Origin: Treponema sp.
Lineage (GTDB): Bacteria; Spirochaetota; Spirochaetia; Treponematales; Treponemataceae
Length of the DNA stretch: 27,224 bases
Reading direction: 5' to 3'
Assembly (NCBI GenBank): GCA_017963165.1
Contig: JAGCTZ010000020.1
Location: 1-27,224 of the forward strand
How positions within the stretch are numbered: the stretch's first letter is position 1; each line of letters begins with the position of its first letter. The position numbers were made by a program, and so were the translations under genes. The notes beneath the pieces were generated by a model. It was not told the DNA's origin, did not search any database, and worked only from the letters and a program-made list of their open reading frames with translations. Shown in pieces: positions 7,812 through 14,869 of the stretch.

Positions 7812-8851
7812 TTTTCCTTACCTCCCTGGTTTGCCATACTTTTTATTTTTGTATTTAAAATATTCTTTTCAAAATCAAAGCTCTTGTTTGGCCAGACTAA
7901 CACGATATTCTGTCTGCGCGGATTATGAATCTGAACTAACCTGCCCTCCTGGCGCAACGCAAAATCTTCTTTTACAGGTCTATGCCCCGTAAAATAAAAA
8001 GCTTTTTTTGCAGCGGCTTTCCCAAGCAGTTCAGTCATTATTTCGTTTACAGTAGATTTTTTTACCTGACCGTTACGAGTCCATATTAAACCTTCTACAA
8101 CTGCTTCGTCAAATTTCGCATCTACCAGCTGATCGCGGGTAAAAGCAGCAGCCGGCTCTGCATGAGAGATAACATAATTTTTTCCATACGCTGCAAGCGG
8201 CAAAAGATTTTCGTATCTGGCAATAAGATTAAGCAGCTTATCATCATAATAATCCTGAATAAAAAGCTTTACCATTTCGCCTTCATCTGCATATTTAAAA
8301 AATGCGTAATCGCCGCCATAACTGCAATTTAAAATATTTTCATGATTGCCCTTTAAAAAATGAAAGTTCTGTGGATATGCAATCTTAAGACTCATAAGCG
8401 CACAAAGCGTTGAAAGATTAAGAATCATTTCGTCCTGCATAAAATGCCCTGTATGAATCCCGGTTTCAAATTCATGAGAGATGAGTTTCCAGCGTGAAGA
8501 ATAAAGCTCTGTATGAACTGCATCACCAACACAAATTACATCAATCAGCTGCTGTTCAAGCGCCTGCTTTACAGTAAGCCTAATTTTAGGCAGAGGAAAG
8601 TTCAGTATATTTTTTATAAAATCAGGACGTGCATGAATATCTGGAACAATAACTGCAGGAAGACAGCGTGAAGACTTTTCATAAAGCTTAAGCAGTCCAC
8701 CCGGTTCCCCGACACAATTTGCCTGACGATAAGAAGTCGGTTCATTTGCAAGAACATTACAAACCTGTTCAGTTAGAGAATAAATGAACTCATAAGAAGG
8801 AAGCTCCTGCAGCGCAAGACAGGCTTCTGAATCAAGCTTAAAATCAGACAT
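7808..8851 (-). CDS. PPP-type metallophosphoesterase, probable Ser/Thr protein phosphatase
   Basis: 347 residues. The calcineurin-like metal-site motifs are present in order: PDIHARPD (Asp71, His73), VGDAVH (Gly109, Asp110), GNHE (168-171), ISHAEP (His230) and TGHRPV (His290). The GDxH/GDxxH/GNHE pattern and both late histidines fit the PPP superfamily. Family knowledge allows protein phosphatases and also nucleotide or sugar-phosphate hydrolases. The ATGA overlap with the kinase start makes a protein-phosphatase role the likeliest, but this is inference from context. The start lies 20 bases after the FHA stop and has no clear Shine-Dalgarno, so translation may rely on reinitiation. No membrane segment or signal peptide is seen. 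Confidence 0.83.
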   Translation of the reverse strand: MSDFKLDSEACLALQELPSYEFIYSLTEQVCNVLANEPTSYRQANCVGEPGGLLKLYEKSSRCLPAVIVPDIHARPDFIKNILNFPLPKIRLTVKQALEQQLIDVICVGDAVHTELYSSRWKLISHEFETGIHTGHFMQDEMILNLSTLCALMSLKIAYPQNFHFLKGNHENILNCSYGGDYAFFKYADEGEMVKLFIQDYYDDKLLNLIARYENLLPLAAYGKNYVISHAEPAAAFTRDQLVDAKFDEAVVEGLIWTRNGQVKKSTVNEIMTELLGKAAAKKAFYFTGHRPVKEDFALRQEGRLVQIHNPRRQNIVLVWPNKSFDFEKNILNTKIKSMANQGGKEK

Positions 8852-8871
8852 ATTTTTACGGTTGTTATACC

Positions 8872-9216
8872 TTACGATATTACAAGGCTCATATTGCCAA
8901 TCGTAACTTTGTCACCTGGATTAAGCTTAACATATTTATCTGGCGGAATTTTTACTCCATTAAGATACGTACCGTTTGTGCTGTTTTCATCCTTCAGAAA
9001 ATAGGCATCCTTTATCTTCTGAATAACAGCATGATGACGGCTTGCAAGCTTATTATCTACGATAACATCATTGTCGGATTCGCGGCCAATCGTTATTTTT
9101 GCAACAAGACTCACCTTCTTATTATTGAACATAAGATAAGAAGCCGGCTTTGTTTCTCCGTAGGATTTTAATTGCTTTCCTACAGGCGACATAGTCTGAA
9201 TTGTTTCGTTACTCAT
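8872..9216 (-). CDS. Small FHA-domain phosphothreonine-binding protein
   Basis: 114 residues, almost all one FHA domain. It has the phosphothreonine-binding signature IGRESDNDVIVDNKLASRHH (43-62) and the NSTNGTYLNG loop. The N-terminal tail contains Thr5 and Thr8 in ETIQTMSP. Its size and design resemble GarA/OdhI of actinobacteria, where a kinase phosphorylates tail threonines and the FHA domain folds back on them; that this happens here is inference. The gene follows the DUF2974 hydrolase by 23 bases and precedes the phosphatase and kinase. It has its own leaderless-type promoter (separate entry) and no Shine-Dalgarno. Confidence 0.9.
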   Translation of the reverse strand: MSNETIQTMSPVGKQLKSYGETKPASYLMFNNKKVSLVAKITIGRESDNDVIVDNKLASRHHAVIQKIKDAYFLKDENSTNGTYLNGVKIPPDKYVKLNPGDKVTIGNMSLVIS

Positions 9217-9251
9217 ATCTATAGTATATAATGAATATGCTATCTTCGCAA
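9217..9251 (-). promoter_or_regulatory. Promoter of the FHA-phosphatase-kinase genes; leaderless arrangement
   Basis: On the minus strand TTGCGA (9251-9246) and TATACT (9228-9223) are separated by 17 bases, and six bases separate the -10 box from the ATG at 9216. The -35 box lies in the final codons of the hydrolase gene. This would let the signalling cassette be transcribed without the hydrolase. Confidence 0.5.
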
Positions 9252-10403
9252 TTTTTTAATTTGTTCTTTTAAATCAAGCTTTAGGTCAAAAACACTGAAC
9301 ATTGGTATATTGTCCTTTGCAACTTTAATCATGATTTTAATAGCACGCTGGAAAGCTTTTCTTTCTTCTTCATTAAGCTCCGAAAGTCTGGAAATCATTT
9401 TTCCGCCGCAGATAAGCTTATTCTGTTCAATTTCGTAATTTGTTTTTACACCGCTGGCATAAATTACATCAAAAAATGTATCTATAAACTTTTTACGTTC
9501 GTCGGCAGAAAGTCTTGCAGCCCAGTCATTAAACGAGGCATAAAAGATTTTTGAATCATCAGCAAGAGCTTGTGCCGTAACAAATTCTGAGCCCTGAACT
9601 TTCCAGGAAAAAGGATCATGCTGAAGGATTAAATCTGCAGCACAGGAAACAATCGTAAATGGAGAAGTATGTTCAAACATCATTCCAACAACGCAGAATT
9701 CAGGAAAAAATGCCTTAACCTTATCCTTTATCTGAAGAAATTCTGGTGTCTCATATACAGGTGCAAAAAAACCTGGCCCATCAAAGTTGTAAACAGCTTC
9801 AAGACGCTTAAGATTTTTCTTTTCTACAGACATTCCGCCTTTTACAGAAAGATTTCCGCCTTTTGAATGGCCTGTAATAATATAAGAACCTTTAAGCACC
9901 CTCATTGCATTTCGTACATATTCGGCAGTATCGGCCTGTGCAGGAATAACATCCATATATCCAAGATTAAAATCTTCATACCAACCCGCAATTGTATCAT
10001 CAGTACCGCGCAGGGCAATGACATATCTTTCCTTCTGAATTTCATAAGTTATGGCACAAAACTGTTCAATTTTTTCTTCATCTATTTTGTTTATAAAACC
10101 GCTTACATTTATATGACCAAAACGTTCTGATTTTGCAGCAACATCAAGAAGCGTTGGAGTAAGAGGATTAATCATTGCGCCCATATTACAGCGGGCTTTA
10201 TAATCCTTTAGAGAACTGAATTTTTCTGCCAGTGCGGCAAGAGTAAGCTTTTCTGTAAGGTCTTCAGAGACAAGTCCATCTATATTATTGTACGAAATCT
10301 GGCTTAAAATAAGTGCATCAACACTATTAAAAGGGTTTTCGTCAAAGCTCAAGTCTCCGCGCATTAAAATATAGTCAATAATATTAAAAAATTTGTCCTT
10401 CAT
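9240..10403 (-). CDS. DUF2974 (Mbeg1-like) alpha/beta hydrolase, possible lipase
   Basis: 387 residues. The nucleophile elbow GHSKGG places the probable catalytic serine at 180. The sequence before it (ALRGTDDTIAGWYEDFNLGY, about 130-149) and after it (YNFDGPGF, 205-212) are typical of the DUF2974 family of lipase-class-3-like hydrolases. No signal peptide is present, so it is probably cytoplasmic or secreted in an unusual way. The substrate is unknown; relatives are thought to be lipases or esterases. The ATG has GGAG upstream. It is the first gene of the leftward run, and its promoter region overlaps that of the divergent HD-GYP gene. Confidence 0.8.
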   Translation of the reverse strand: MKDKFFNIIDYILMRGDLSFDENPFNSVDALILSQISYNNIDGLVSEDLTEKLTLAALAEKFSSLKDYKARCNMGAMINPLTPTLLDVAAKSERFGHINVSGFINKIDEEKIEQFCAITYEIQKERYVIALRGTDDTIAGWYEDFNLGYMDVIPAQADTAEYVRNAMRVLKGSYIITGHSKGGNLSVKGGMSVEKKNLKRLEAVYNFDGPGFFAPVYETPEFLQIKDKVKAFFPEFCVVGMMFEHTSPFTIVSCAADLILQHDPFSWKVQGSEFVTAQALADDSKIFYASFNDWAARLSADERKKFIDTFFDVIYASGVKTNYEIEQNKLICGGKMISRLSELNEEERKAFQRAIKIMIKVAKDNIPMFSVFDLKLDLKEQIKKLRR

Positions 10404-10451
10404 TTCAACTCCAAATTTGACTTATATAACTTCATATTTTATAATTTAACT
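10404..10451. promoter_or_regulatory. Overlapping divergent promoters between the hydrolase and HD-GYP genes
   Basis: The 48-bp gap holds a near-consensus rightward promoter: TTGACT (10417-10422), 17 bases, TATAAT (10440-10445), then six bases to the ATG at 10452. There is no Shine-Dalgarno, so this transcript should be leaderless. Leftward, TTAAAT is followed by 17 bases and TATAAG (10428-10423 on the minus strand), ahead of a GGAG site for the hydrolase. The two promoters overlap physically, so polymerase binding should be mutually exclusive. Confidence 0.65.
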
Positions 10452-11657
10452 ATGCGCAAAAAGTTCGGCAAGTTAAAAATTTTTATACTATGCATAACCT
10501 TTTCTCTTTCTGTGTGGATTATTTTAGGATTTATTTCTGCTTTCAAAATACACAAATCAAATAAAAAAATCACTACTATTTCGCAAATATCTACAAAACC
10601 ACCTGTTGACCGCTTTAACCGAATATTCTTTGCCATTACAAAAGAAAATGCCTGGACAGAAACTAACGACATGAATCTTTATTCCTATGATGGACTTCTT
10701 TCAAATACAACAGATAAGGATTTAAAGGATTGGTGCATAAAGCTCAAGATTCCGGAAGCAACTGTAATAGAAAATACCTGGAATTGTACTGCTTATATAG
10801 AAGAGGATTATCTTTTTATAAAATCAGAAGATAACGGTTCAAATAAAATTGCAGCTAAAACAGATTATTCTTTCGGGTTCCTTCTTATTTCCGAAAATGA
10901 CCTTGTTTTCAGGTCGGCAACAGTATACGGACGGATTTGTCGTAAATTCAAAACAAGTATCTTTTTTGTATTATGCTGCATTATGTCTGCTCTTTCGGGA
11001 ATTGCCTTATTATATGGAATAATTCTTCAAAATATTATCAAAAATCAAAAACAGCTTACAAAAAAGCGACAGGAACATGATAATCAGATTATTGAACAGA
11101 CTATGAAGACGTTCTCTAACTTTATTGATAATAAAGACACTTATACACAGGGACATTCTACAAGAGTTGCCGCTTATGTCCGCGAAATGGCAAAACGCAT
11201 GGGGCTTGATGAACAGGAACAGCTTAATATATACTACGCCGGACTAATGCATGATATTGGCAAGCTTACAATTGCAGATGACGTTCTTAATAAAACAAGC
11301 CGCCTTTCGAGCGAAGAATGGAGCCTTATTCAACAACACACAACAAATGGTGCAAGCCTTCTTAAAAACTTTACAATTCTGCCGGAAATAAATGATGCAG
11401 TATTGTATCATCATGAACGCTACGACGGAACTGGATATATGAACAGATTAAGCGGAAGAAGTATTCCTCTTGTTGCCCGCATGGTTGGAATTGCCGATGC
11501 CTACGATGCAATGAATACAAACCGCTGTTACCGTCTTAAATTTTCGGAGGAACGTATAATTTCGGAGCTGGAACGCTGCCGTGGAAAGCAGTTTGACCCG
11601 GATATAGTACCATACCTTGTCTCAATGATTAAGGATGGGACGATATATAAATTGTAA
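10452..11657 (+). CDS. Membrane HD-GYP domain protein, probable c-di-GMP phosphodiesterase
   Basis: 401 residues. Membrane segments at about 9-30 and 169-194 enclose an extracytoplasmic region of about 138 residues with no recognised fold. A linker and a C-terminal HD-GYP domain follow (about 215-401). HDIGK (267-271) and HHERYDGTGY (320-329) keep the metal ligands. The third letter of the GYP signature is methionine (GYM), a departure from the usual motif. The family hydrolyses c-di-GMP to pGpG or GMP. Because the -10 box is six bases from this ATG, I keep the start despite the lack of a ribosome binding site. The permease gene follows 52 bases later on the same strand. Confidence 0.9.
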   Translation: MRKKFGKLKIFILCITFSLSVWIILGFISAFKIHKSNKKITTISQISTKPPVDRFNRIFFAITKENAWTETNDMNLYSYDGLLSNTTDKDLKDWCIKLKIPEATVIENTWNCTAYIEEDYLFIKSEDNGSNKIAAKTDYSFGFLLISENDLVFRSATVYGRICRKFKTSIFFVLCCIMSALSGIALLYGIILQNIIKNQKQLTKKRQEHDNQIIEQTMKTFSNFIDNKDTYTQGHSTRVAAYVREMAKRMGLDEQEQLNIYYAGLMHDIGKLTIADDVLNKTSRLSSEEWSLIQQHTTNGASLLKNFTILPEINDAVLYHHERYDGTGYMNRLSGRSIPLVARMVGIADAYDAMNTNRCYRLKFSEERIISELERCRGKQFDPDIVPYLVSMIKDGTIYKL

Positions 11658-11662
11658 CCATT

Positions 11663-11687
11663 CGTCACTGTGAGGAACACAGCGACG
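11663..11687. repeat. Short palindromic repeat in the HD-GYP/permease gap
   Basis: CGTCACTGTG (11663-11672) and CACAGCGACG (11678-11687) form a ten-position stem with one A/C mismatch and the loop AGGAA. The wording closely resembles the CGTCATTGCGAGGAG..CGACG palindromes scattered in many bacterial genomes. It could alternatively be a leader structure acting on permease expression, since it lies 22 bases upstream of that start. No T-run follows, so it is not a classical terminator. Confidence 0.6.
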
Positions 11688-11709
11688 TAAAATATAAGGA
11701 GTAAACAAA

Positions 11710-13059
11710 ATGGATCTTATCTATGGTATCAAGGACAAGCCAAAATTCGGAAAAGTAGTACTGTTTGCATTACAGCAGCTGCTTGCAATCATGGCAGCTA
11801 CAATAGCAGTACCTGCAGTAGTTGGTCACAACCTTTCTGCTTCGGCTGCCTTGTTCGGTGCAGGTATAGGCTCAATCGTCTATCTGCTTTTTACAAAGAG
11901 CTCAAGCCCTGTATTCCTGGGAAGCTCTTTCGCTTTCCTTCCATCAATGTTCAGCGCATTTGCTGGAGCTGCAACATTAGGTCTTACAGAACAGGCCGGC
12001 TACTGGGGACTTATAATTGGTGCCCTCATGGCAGGACTTGTATATGTAATCATCGCAATTGTAGTTAAATTCTGCGGTGTAAACTGGATCAGCAAGCTTA
12101 TGCCTCCGGTAATCATCGGACCTACAGTAGCAATTATCGGTCTTAGCCTTTCAGGAAACGCAGTAGGCGACCTTATGAAATCAAGCGTAGAAGGCGGAAG
12201 TCCTTATATCTGTATTGTTTGTGGACTTGTAACACTTGCCGTAACAATGCTCTGTGCAACATACGGAAAGAAAATGGGCAAGCTCATTCCTTTCATCATC
12301 GGTATTCTTGCAGGTTACCTCGTTGCATCACTTTTTGCACTTATCGGAAAAGCAACAAACGGTCCTGAACTTACAGTAATCAATTACAGCGCCCTTAAGA
12401 ACTGCGGTTTCTTTGCACTTCCAAAATTCACATTCCTGCTTGGTGGTGGTGCTGGTCTTAAAGCCGTAACAGGAAAATATCTTATTGCAATCTTTGCAGC
12501 ATACGTTCCAGTTGCATTTGTAGTATTTGCAGAACACCTTGCAGACCACAAAAACCTTTCAAGCATCGTAGGCCAGGATTTGCTCACAGAACCAGGTCTT
12601 ACACGCACATTGCTTGGTGACGGTGTTGGTTCTATTGCCGGAGCATTCTTTGGCGGATGTCCAAACACAACATACGGTGAATCAATTGCCTGTGTAGCTA
12701 TTACAAGAAACGCTTCTACAGTTTCTATCTGGGGTTGTGCATTTGCATGTATCATCTTCTCTATGATCAGCCCTCTCGTAGCATTCCTTGAAACAATTCC
12801 ATCTTGTGTAATGGGTGGTGTATGTATTGCCCTCTACGGATTCATTGCCGTATCTGGTTTCAAGATTTTCCAGACAGTAGATTTGAACAAAAACCGCAAC
12901 CTCTTCGTAGCATCAGTAATCTTCATTACAGGTGTAGGCGGAATGGTTGTAACATTCGGTGCCGTAGAAATCCGTACAGTAGCTTGTGCTTTGATTTTGG
13001 GTATTCTTACAAATGTAATGCTTTCAAAAGAAAAGGATGAAGCTGAAGCTGACGCTTAG
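11710..13059 (+). CDS. uraA: NCS2-family nucleobase permease, UraA/uracil type
   Basis: 449 residues, mostly hydrophobic, fitting the 14-segment NCS2 fold in the inner membrane. The UraA-type signatures are clear: AEHLADHKN with Glu275, GQDLLTEPGLTRTLLGDG (288-305) and GGCPNTTYGES (315-325) with Glu324. These correspond to the glutamates that bind uracil and couple protons in E. coli UraA. It should import uracil by proton symport for salvage; a related pyrimidine or xanthine cannot be excluded. The ATG is preceded by AGGAG. No pyr genes adjoin it. It follows the HD-GYP gene and precedes a long repeat-rich gap. Confidence 0.9.
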   Translation: MDLIYGIKDKPKFGKVVLFALQQLLAIMAATIAVPAVVGHNLSASAALFGAGIGSIVYLLFTKSSSPVFLGSSFAFLPSMFSAFAGAATLGLTEQAGYWGLIIGALMAGLVYVIIAIVVKFCGVNWISKLMPPVIIGPTVAIIGLSLSGNAVGDLMKSSVEGGSPYICIVCGLVTLAVTMLCATYGKKMGKLIPFIIGILAGYLVASLFALIGKATNGPELTVINYSALKNCGFFALPKFTFLLGGGAGLKAVTGKYLIAIFAAYVPVAFVVFAEHLADHKNLSSIVGQDLLTEPGLTRTLLGDGVGSIAGAFFGGCPNTTYGESIACVAITRNASTVSIWGCAFACIIFSMISPLVAFLETIPSCVMGGVCIALYGFIAVSGFKIFQTVDLNKNRNLFVASVIFITGVGGMVVTFGAVEIRTVACALILGILTNVMLSKEKDEAEADA

Positions 13060-13072
13060 GTTTTAGGTGCTG

Positions 13073-13198
13073 GGCCGACACTTGGGGGTCCTGAGCAAAT
13101 ACATGAGGAGCCTAGGCCAACACTTGGAGCCCCTGAGCAAATACATGGGAGGCCTAGACCAACACTTGTGGGCCCTGAGCCTGTCGAAGGGCCTTATT
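13073..13198. repeat. Three tandem copies of a 42-bp repeat
   Basis: Copies start at 13073, 13115 and 13157, each 42 bases long. They share GGCC(G/A)ACACTTG, then CCTGAGCAAATACATG and an AGGCCTA-like end. The third copy diverges in its second half to CCTGAGCCTGTCGAAGG (13174-13190), a 17-base word also found twice in the lon insertion. That word sits in a hairpin, GGCCCT (13171-13176) with AGGGCC (13188-13193). TTTTAGGT-type words flank the block at 13060-13068 and 13202-13209, recalling the heptamer repeat next to parC. Confidence 0.75.
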
Positions 13199-13242
13199 AA
13201 GTTTTAGGTTCCAGGCAGATAAAGGGGAAATTATAGAATCGA

Positions 13243-13287
13243 ACGAATCAGAAAAAATAGTCCAGCGGACTGTTTTTTCTGATTCGT
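13243..13287. terminator. Strong bidirectional hairpin terminator
   Basis: The arms (13243-13263 and 13267-13287) pair over 21 positions with one G/U pair and a three-base loop AGC. The core is AAAAAATAGTCC-AGC-GGACTGTTTTTT, so a hairpin with a U-run forms in either direction. It lies about 180 bases after the permease stop and probably ends that transcript. The unusually long extension beyond the T-run suggests it may also be a MITE-like repeat. Confidence 0.75.
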
Positions 13288-13299
13288 CCGATAAAAAAT

Positions 13300-13349
13300 C
13301 CCTCGCTGCAGCCCGCAAGCGGTCTTCCGCTACCCCTTCGAACGGGGTA
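13300..13349. repeat. GC-rich palindromic repeat, second copy of the element near parC
   Basis: TACCCC (13331-13336) and GGGGTA (13344-13349) form a hairpin. CCCTCGC (13300-13306) and CGCTACCCCTTCG (13328-13340), read on the other strand, match the ends of the element at 3475-3509, with a variable stem between. The two copies are inverted relative to each other. Confidence 0.55.
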
Positions 13350-13356
13350 TTGTTTC

Positions 13357-13401
13357 AAAAAAAGAGTGTGCCTTTTGTAAAAGGTCACACTCTTTTTTTT
13401 T
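13357..13401. terminator. Second strong hairpin terminator
   Basis: GAGTGTG (13364-13370) pairs with CACACTC (13386-13392). The stem continues through CCTTTT/AAAAGG with one bulged T at 13385. Seven A's precede it and a nine-T run follows, so it can work in both directions. It isolates the permease side from the binding-protein operon. Confidence 0.8.
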
Positions 13402-13665
13402 GCCCCGTAACGCCCCGCAAGTTTAATAAAGTGCAATTTGTTAATGGTGAGGCAAAATTGAACCCACCCCGCGGTTTTGGAAACATTTTAGGGGAGTTTG
13501 TCATTGGTATGGCAGAAACTCACGTAATTCCAGCAAAAAGATTTGCCAGATCAGGAAAAAGCCTGACTTTTGATTGGGGGGTACGTGCATTTTTCCCTGT
13601 TTTCATCATTTTGCACGTAATTTTATTTTTCCTTACTAAATTAACCCCAGAAGAATATCCACTTT
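13402..13665. other. Intergenic stretch without a convincing gene
   Basis: An open frame crosses this region on the plus strand (13350-13712), but its start lies inside the terminator hairpin, it has no ribosome binding site, and it matches no family I know. Reads such as MAETHVIPAKRFARSGKSL from the ATG at 13509 may be the remnant of a dispersed repeat. There is an inverted repeat TACGTGCA (13582-13589)/TGCACGTA (13612-13619) followed by ATTTTATTTTT, which could be a weak rightward terminator of a small transcript. TCAGG/CCTGA at about 13550-13565 is a smaller hairpin. Confidence 0.35.
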
Positions 13666-13669
13666 TCTC

Positions 13670-13698
13670 TTGTCTTTTAATCCTTTTAGACTTAAAAT
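13670..13698 (+). promoter_or_regulatory. Candidate promoter of the binding-protein/GGDEF operon
   Basis: TTGTCT (13670-13675) and TAAAAT (13693-13698) are 17 bases apart. The expected start near 13705 would give a leader of about 29 bases containing TGGAG eight bases before the ATG at 13734. Unlike several other genes here, this one has a conventional leader. Confidence 0.45.
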
Positions 13699-13733
13699 AT
13701 TTCTTATTATAGAAAACATCTGGAGTTCAAGAC

Positions 13734-14858
13734 ATGAGAAGAAATAGGTGTGACAAATATTTCCTCTGCTTGACCATCCTTGCCTTTGTGCTTGTAGTGT
13801 CAGGCTGTTCAAACAGGATCGATAAAGGTTCCGGCAATAATAACAACGATAATGCTGTTTCGCAAAATCCAAGTGTCTCTTCTGAAATAATCCCACAATC
13901 AAGTGTAATAAATAAGGAGTATCTTGACCCCTACAAGCCTCAAAAAACAGACTACAACTTTTATTTTACCTATAAAATAGTACATTCCTGGTGGGATGCA
14001 GTTGCACTTGGCATGGAAGATGCAGTACGCCAATTTGAAGAAAAAGGTATTCACATAACTTATGATTACCGCGCTCCTGAAGAAATGTCTGCTTTAGATC
14101 AGGTTCAAAGAATCAAAAAAGCGGCAGCCTTAAACGAGTATGACGTACTTGGAGTTGATGTAGCCGACATAGACATTATAACTCCCGTGATTAACGAAAT
14201 TATTACACAAGGCTGCAAGGTTATGACTTTTTCAAGCTCAGACTCCGGCAAAGAAAACGGTTGCAACAGAATTGCCTATGTAGGAAACACCCACAATATG
14301 GAAGATGGAGAAGACCTTGCCGAAACCCTCTGCCAGTATCTAAATTACAAAGGCAAGGTTGCAATGCTTGTAGGCAACGAAGGTGCTCCCTGCCACGAAG
14401 ACCGAGCCAAGGGCGCCCGAAAAGTTTTTGCAAAATATCCGGGCATTGAACTTGTAGATGTAAAATATGACGAAGACAACGATGTAAAGGCCTATAATTT
14501 TACAAAGGAATTTCTTGCCGCCTACCCAGACCTCAACGGAATAATCTGCTGCAATATGAGTAATTCTGTTGGAGCCGGACGTGCAGTTGAAGAAACTGGA
14601 AAAGCCGGACAAGTCATAATTGTAGGTATGGATCATGATGAACGTGCCCTTAAATATATGCGTGACGGCATTATTTATGCGCTTGCCATTCAGGACTGCT
14701 ACTCAATTGGTTTTGATACAATTACAACTGCTGTAAAAATTGCTGATGGAGTTTTACCGGGAAGCTTGTATCCGGAAAAAACAGAAGAAATAACAACCGT
14801 CTTTTATCAAAAAGATGCTGCCGGCCTTTTGCGCTCGCTTTATGGTGTAATTGATTAG
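13734..14858 (+). CDS. Periplasmic sugar-binding-type lipoprotein (type I fold)
   Basis: 374 residues. A lipoprotein signal ends in LVVSGC, with acylated Cys25. A low-complexity Ser/Asn linker (26-60) follows, then a periplasmic-binding-protein type I domain of the RbsB/LsrB class, with stretches such as GVDVADIDIITPVINE, AYVGNTHNMEDGEDLAE and GKVAMLVGNEG. It should be tethered in the periplasm and bind a sugar or similar small molecule. No ABC permease or ATPase gene accompanies it. The next gene, about eleven bases on, is a Cache-PAS-GGDEF protein, suggesting a sensory ligand-delivery role rather than transport (inference). The ATG follows TGGAG. Confidence 0.88.
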   Translation: MRRNRCDKYFLCLTILAFVLVVSGCSNRIDKGSGNNNNDNAVSQNPSVSSEIIPQSSVINKEYLDPYKPQKTDYNFYFTYKIVHSWWDAVALGMEDAVRQFEEKGIHITYDYRAPEEMSALDQVQRIKKAAALNEYDVLGVDVADIDIITPVINEIITQGCKVMTFSSSDSGKENGCNRIAYVGNTHNMEDGEDLAETLCQYLNYKGKVAMLVGNEGAPCHEDRAKGARKVFAKYPGIELVDVKYDEDNDVKAYNFTKEFLAAYPDLNGIICCNMSNSVGAGRAVEETGKAGQVIIVGMDHDERALKYMRDGIIYALAIQDCYSIGFDTITTAVKIADGVLPGSLYPEKTEEITTVFYQKDAAGLLRSLYGVID

Positions 14859-14869
14859 GAGTGGCTGGT

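Noticed and set aside
12384..12755. 123-codon open frame antisense to the permease
   Set aside because: It is a shadow of a confidently identified membrane protein, with no ribosome site and no recognisable domain.
13073..13198. Possible CRISPR array from the 42-bp repeats
   Set aside because: The copies are directly adjacent with no unique spacers, and no cas genes are present.
13350..13712. 120-codon open frame as a gene
   Set aside because: Its start lies within the upstream terminator region, no ribosome binding site precedes it, and the promoter of the next operon overlaps its 3' end. I describe the region as unassigned instead.
14861..14869. GTG start for the GGDEF protein
   Set aside because: The GTG overlaps the AGGAG ribosome site, whereas the ATG at 14870 has ideal spacing to it.
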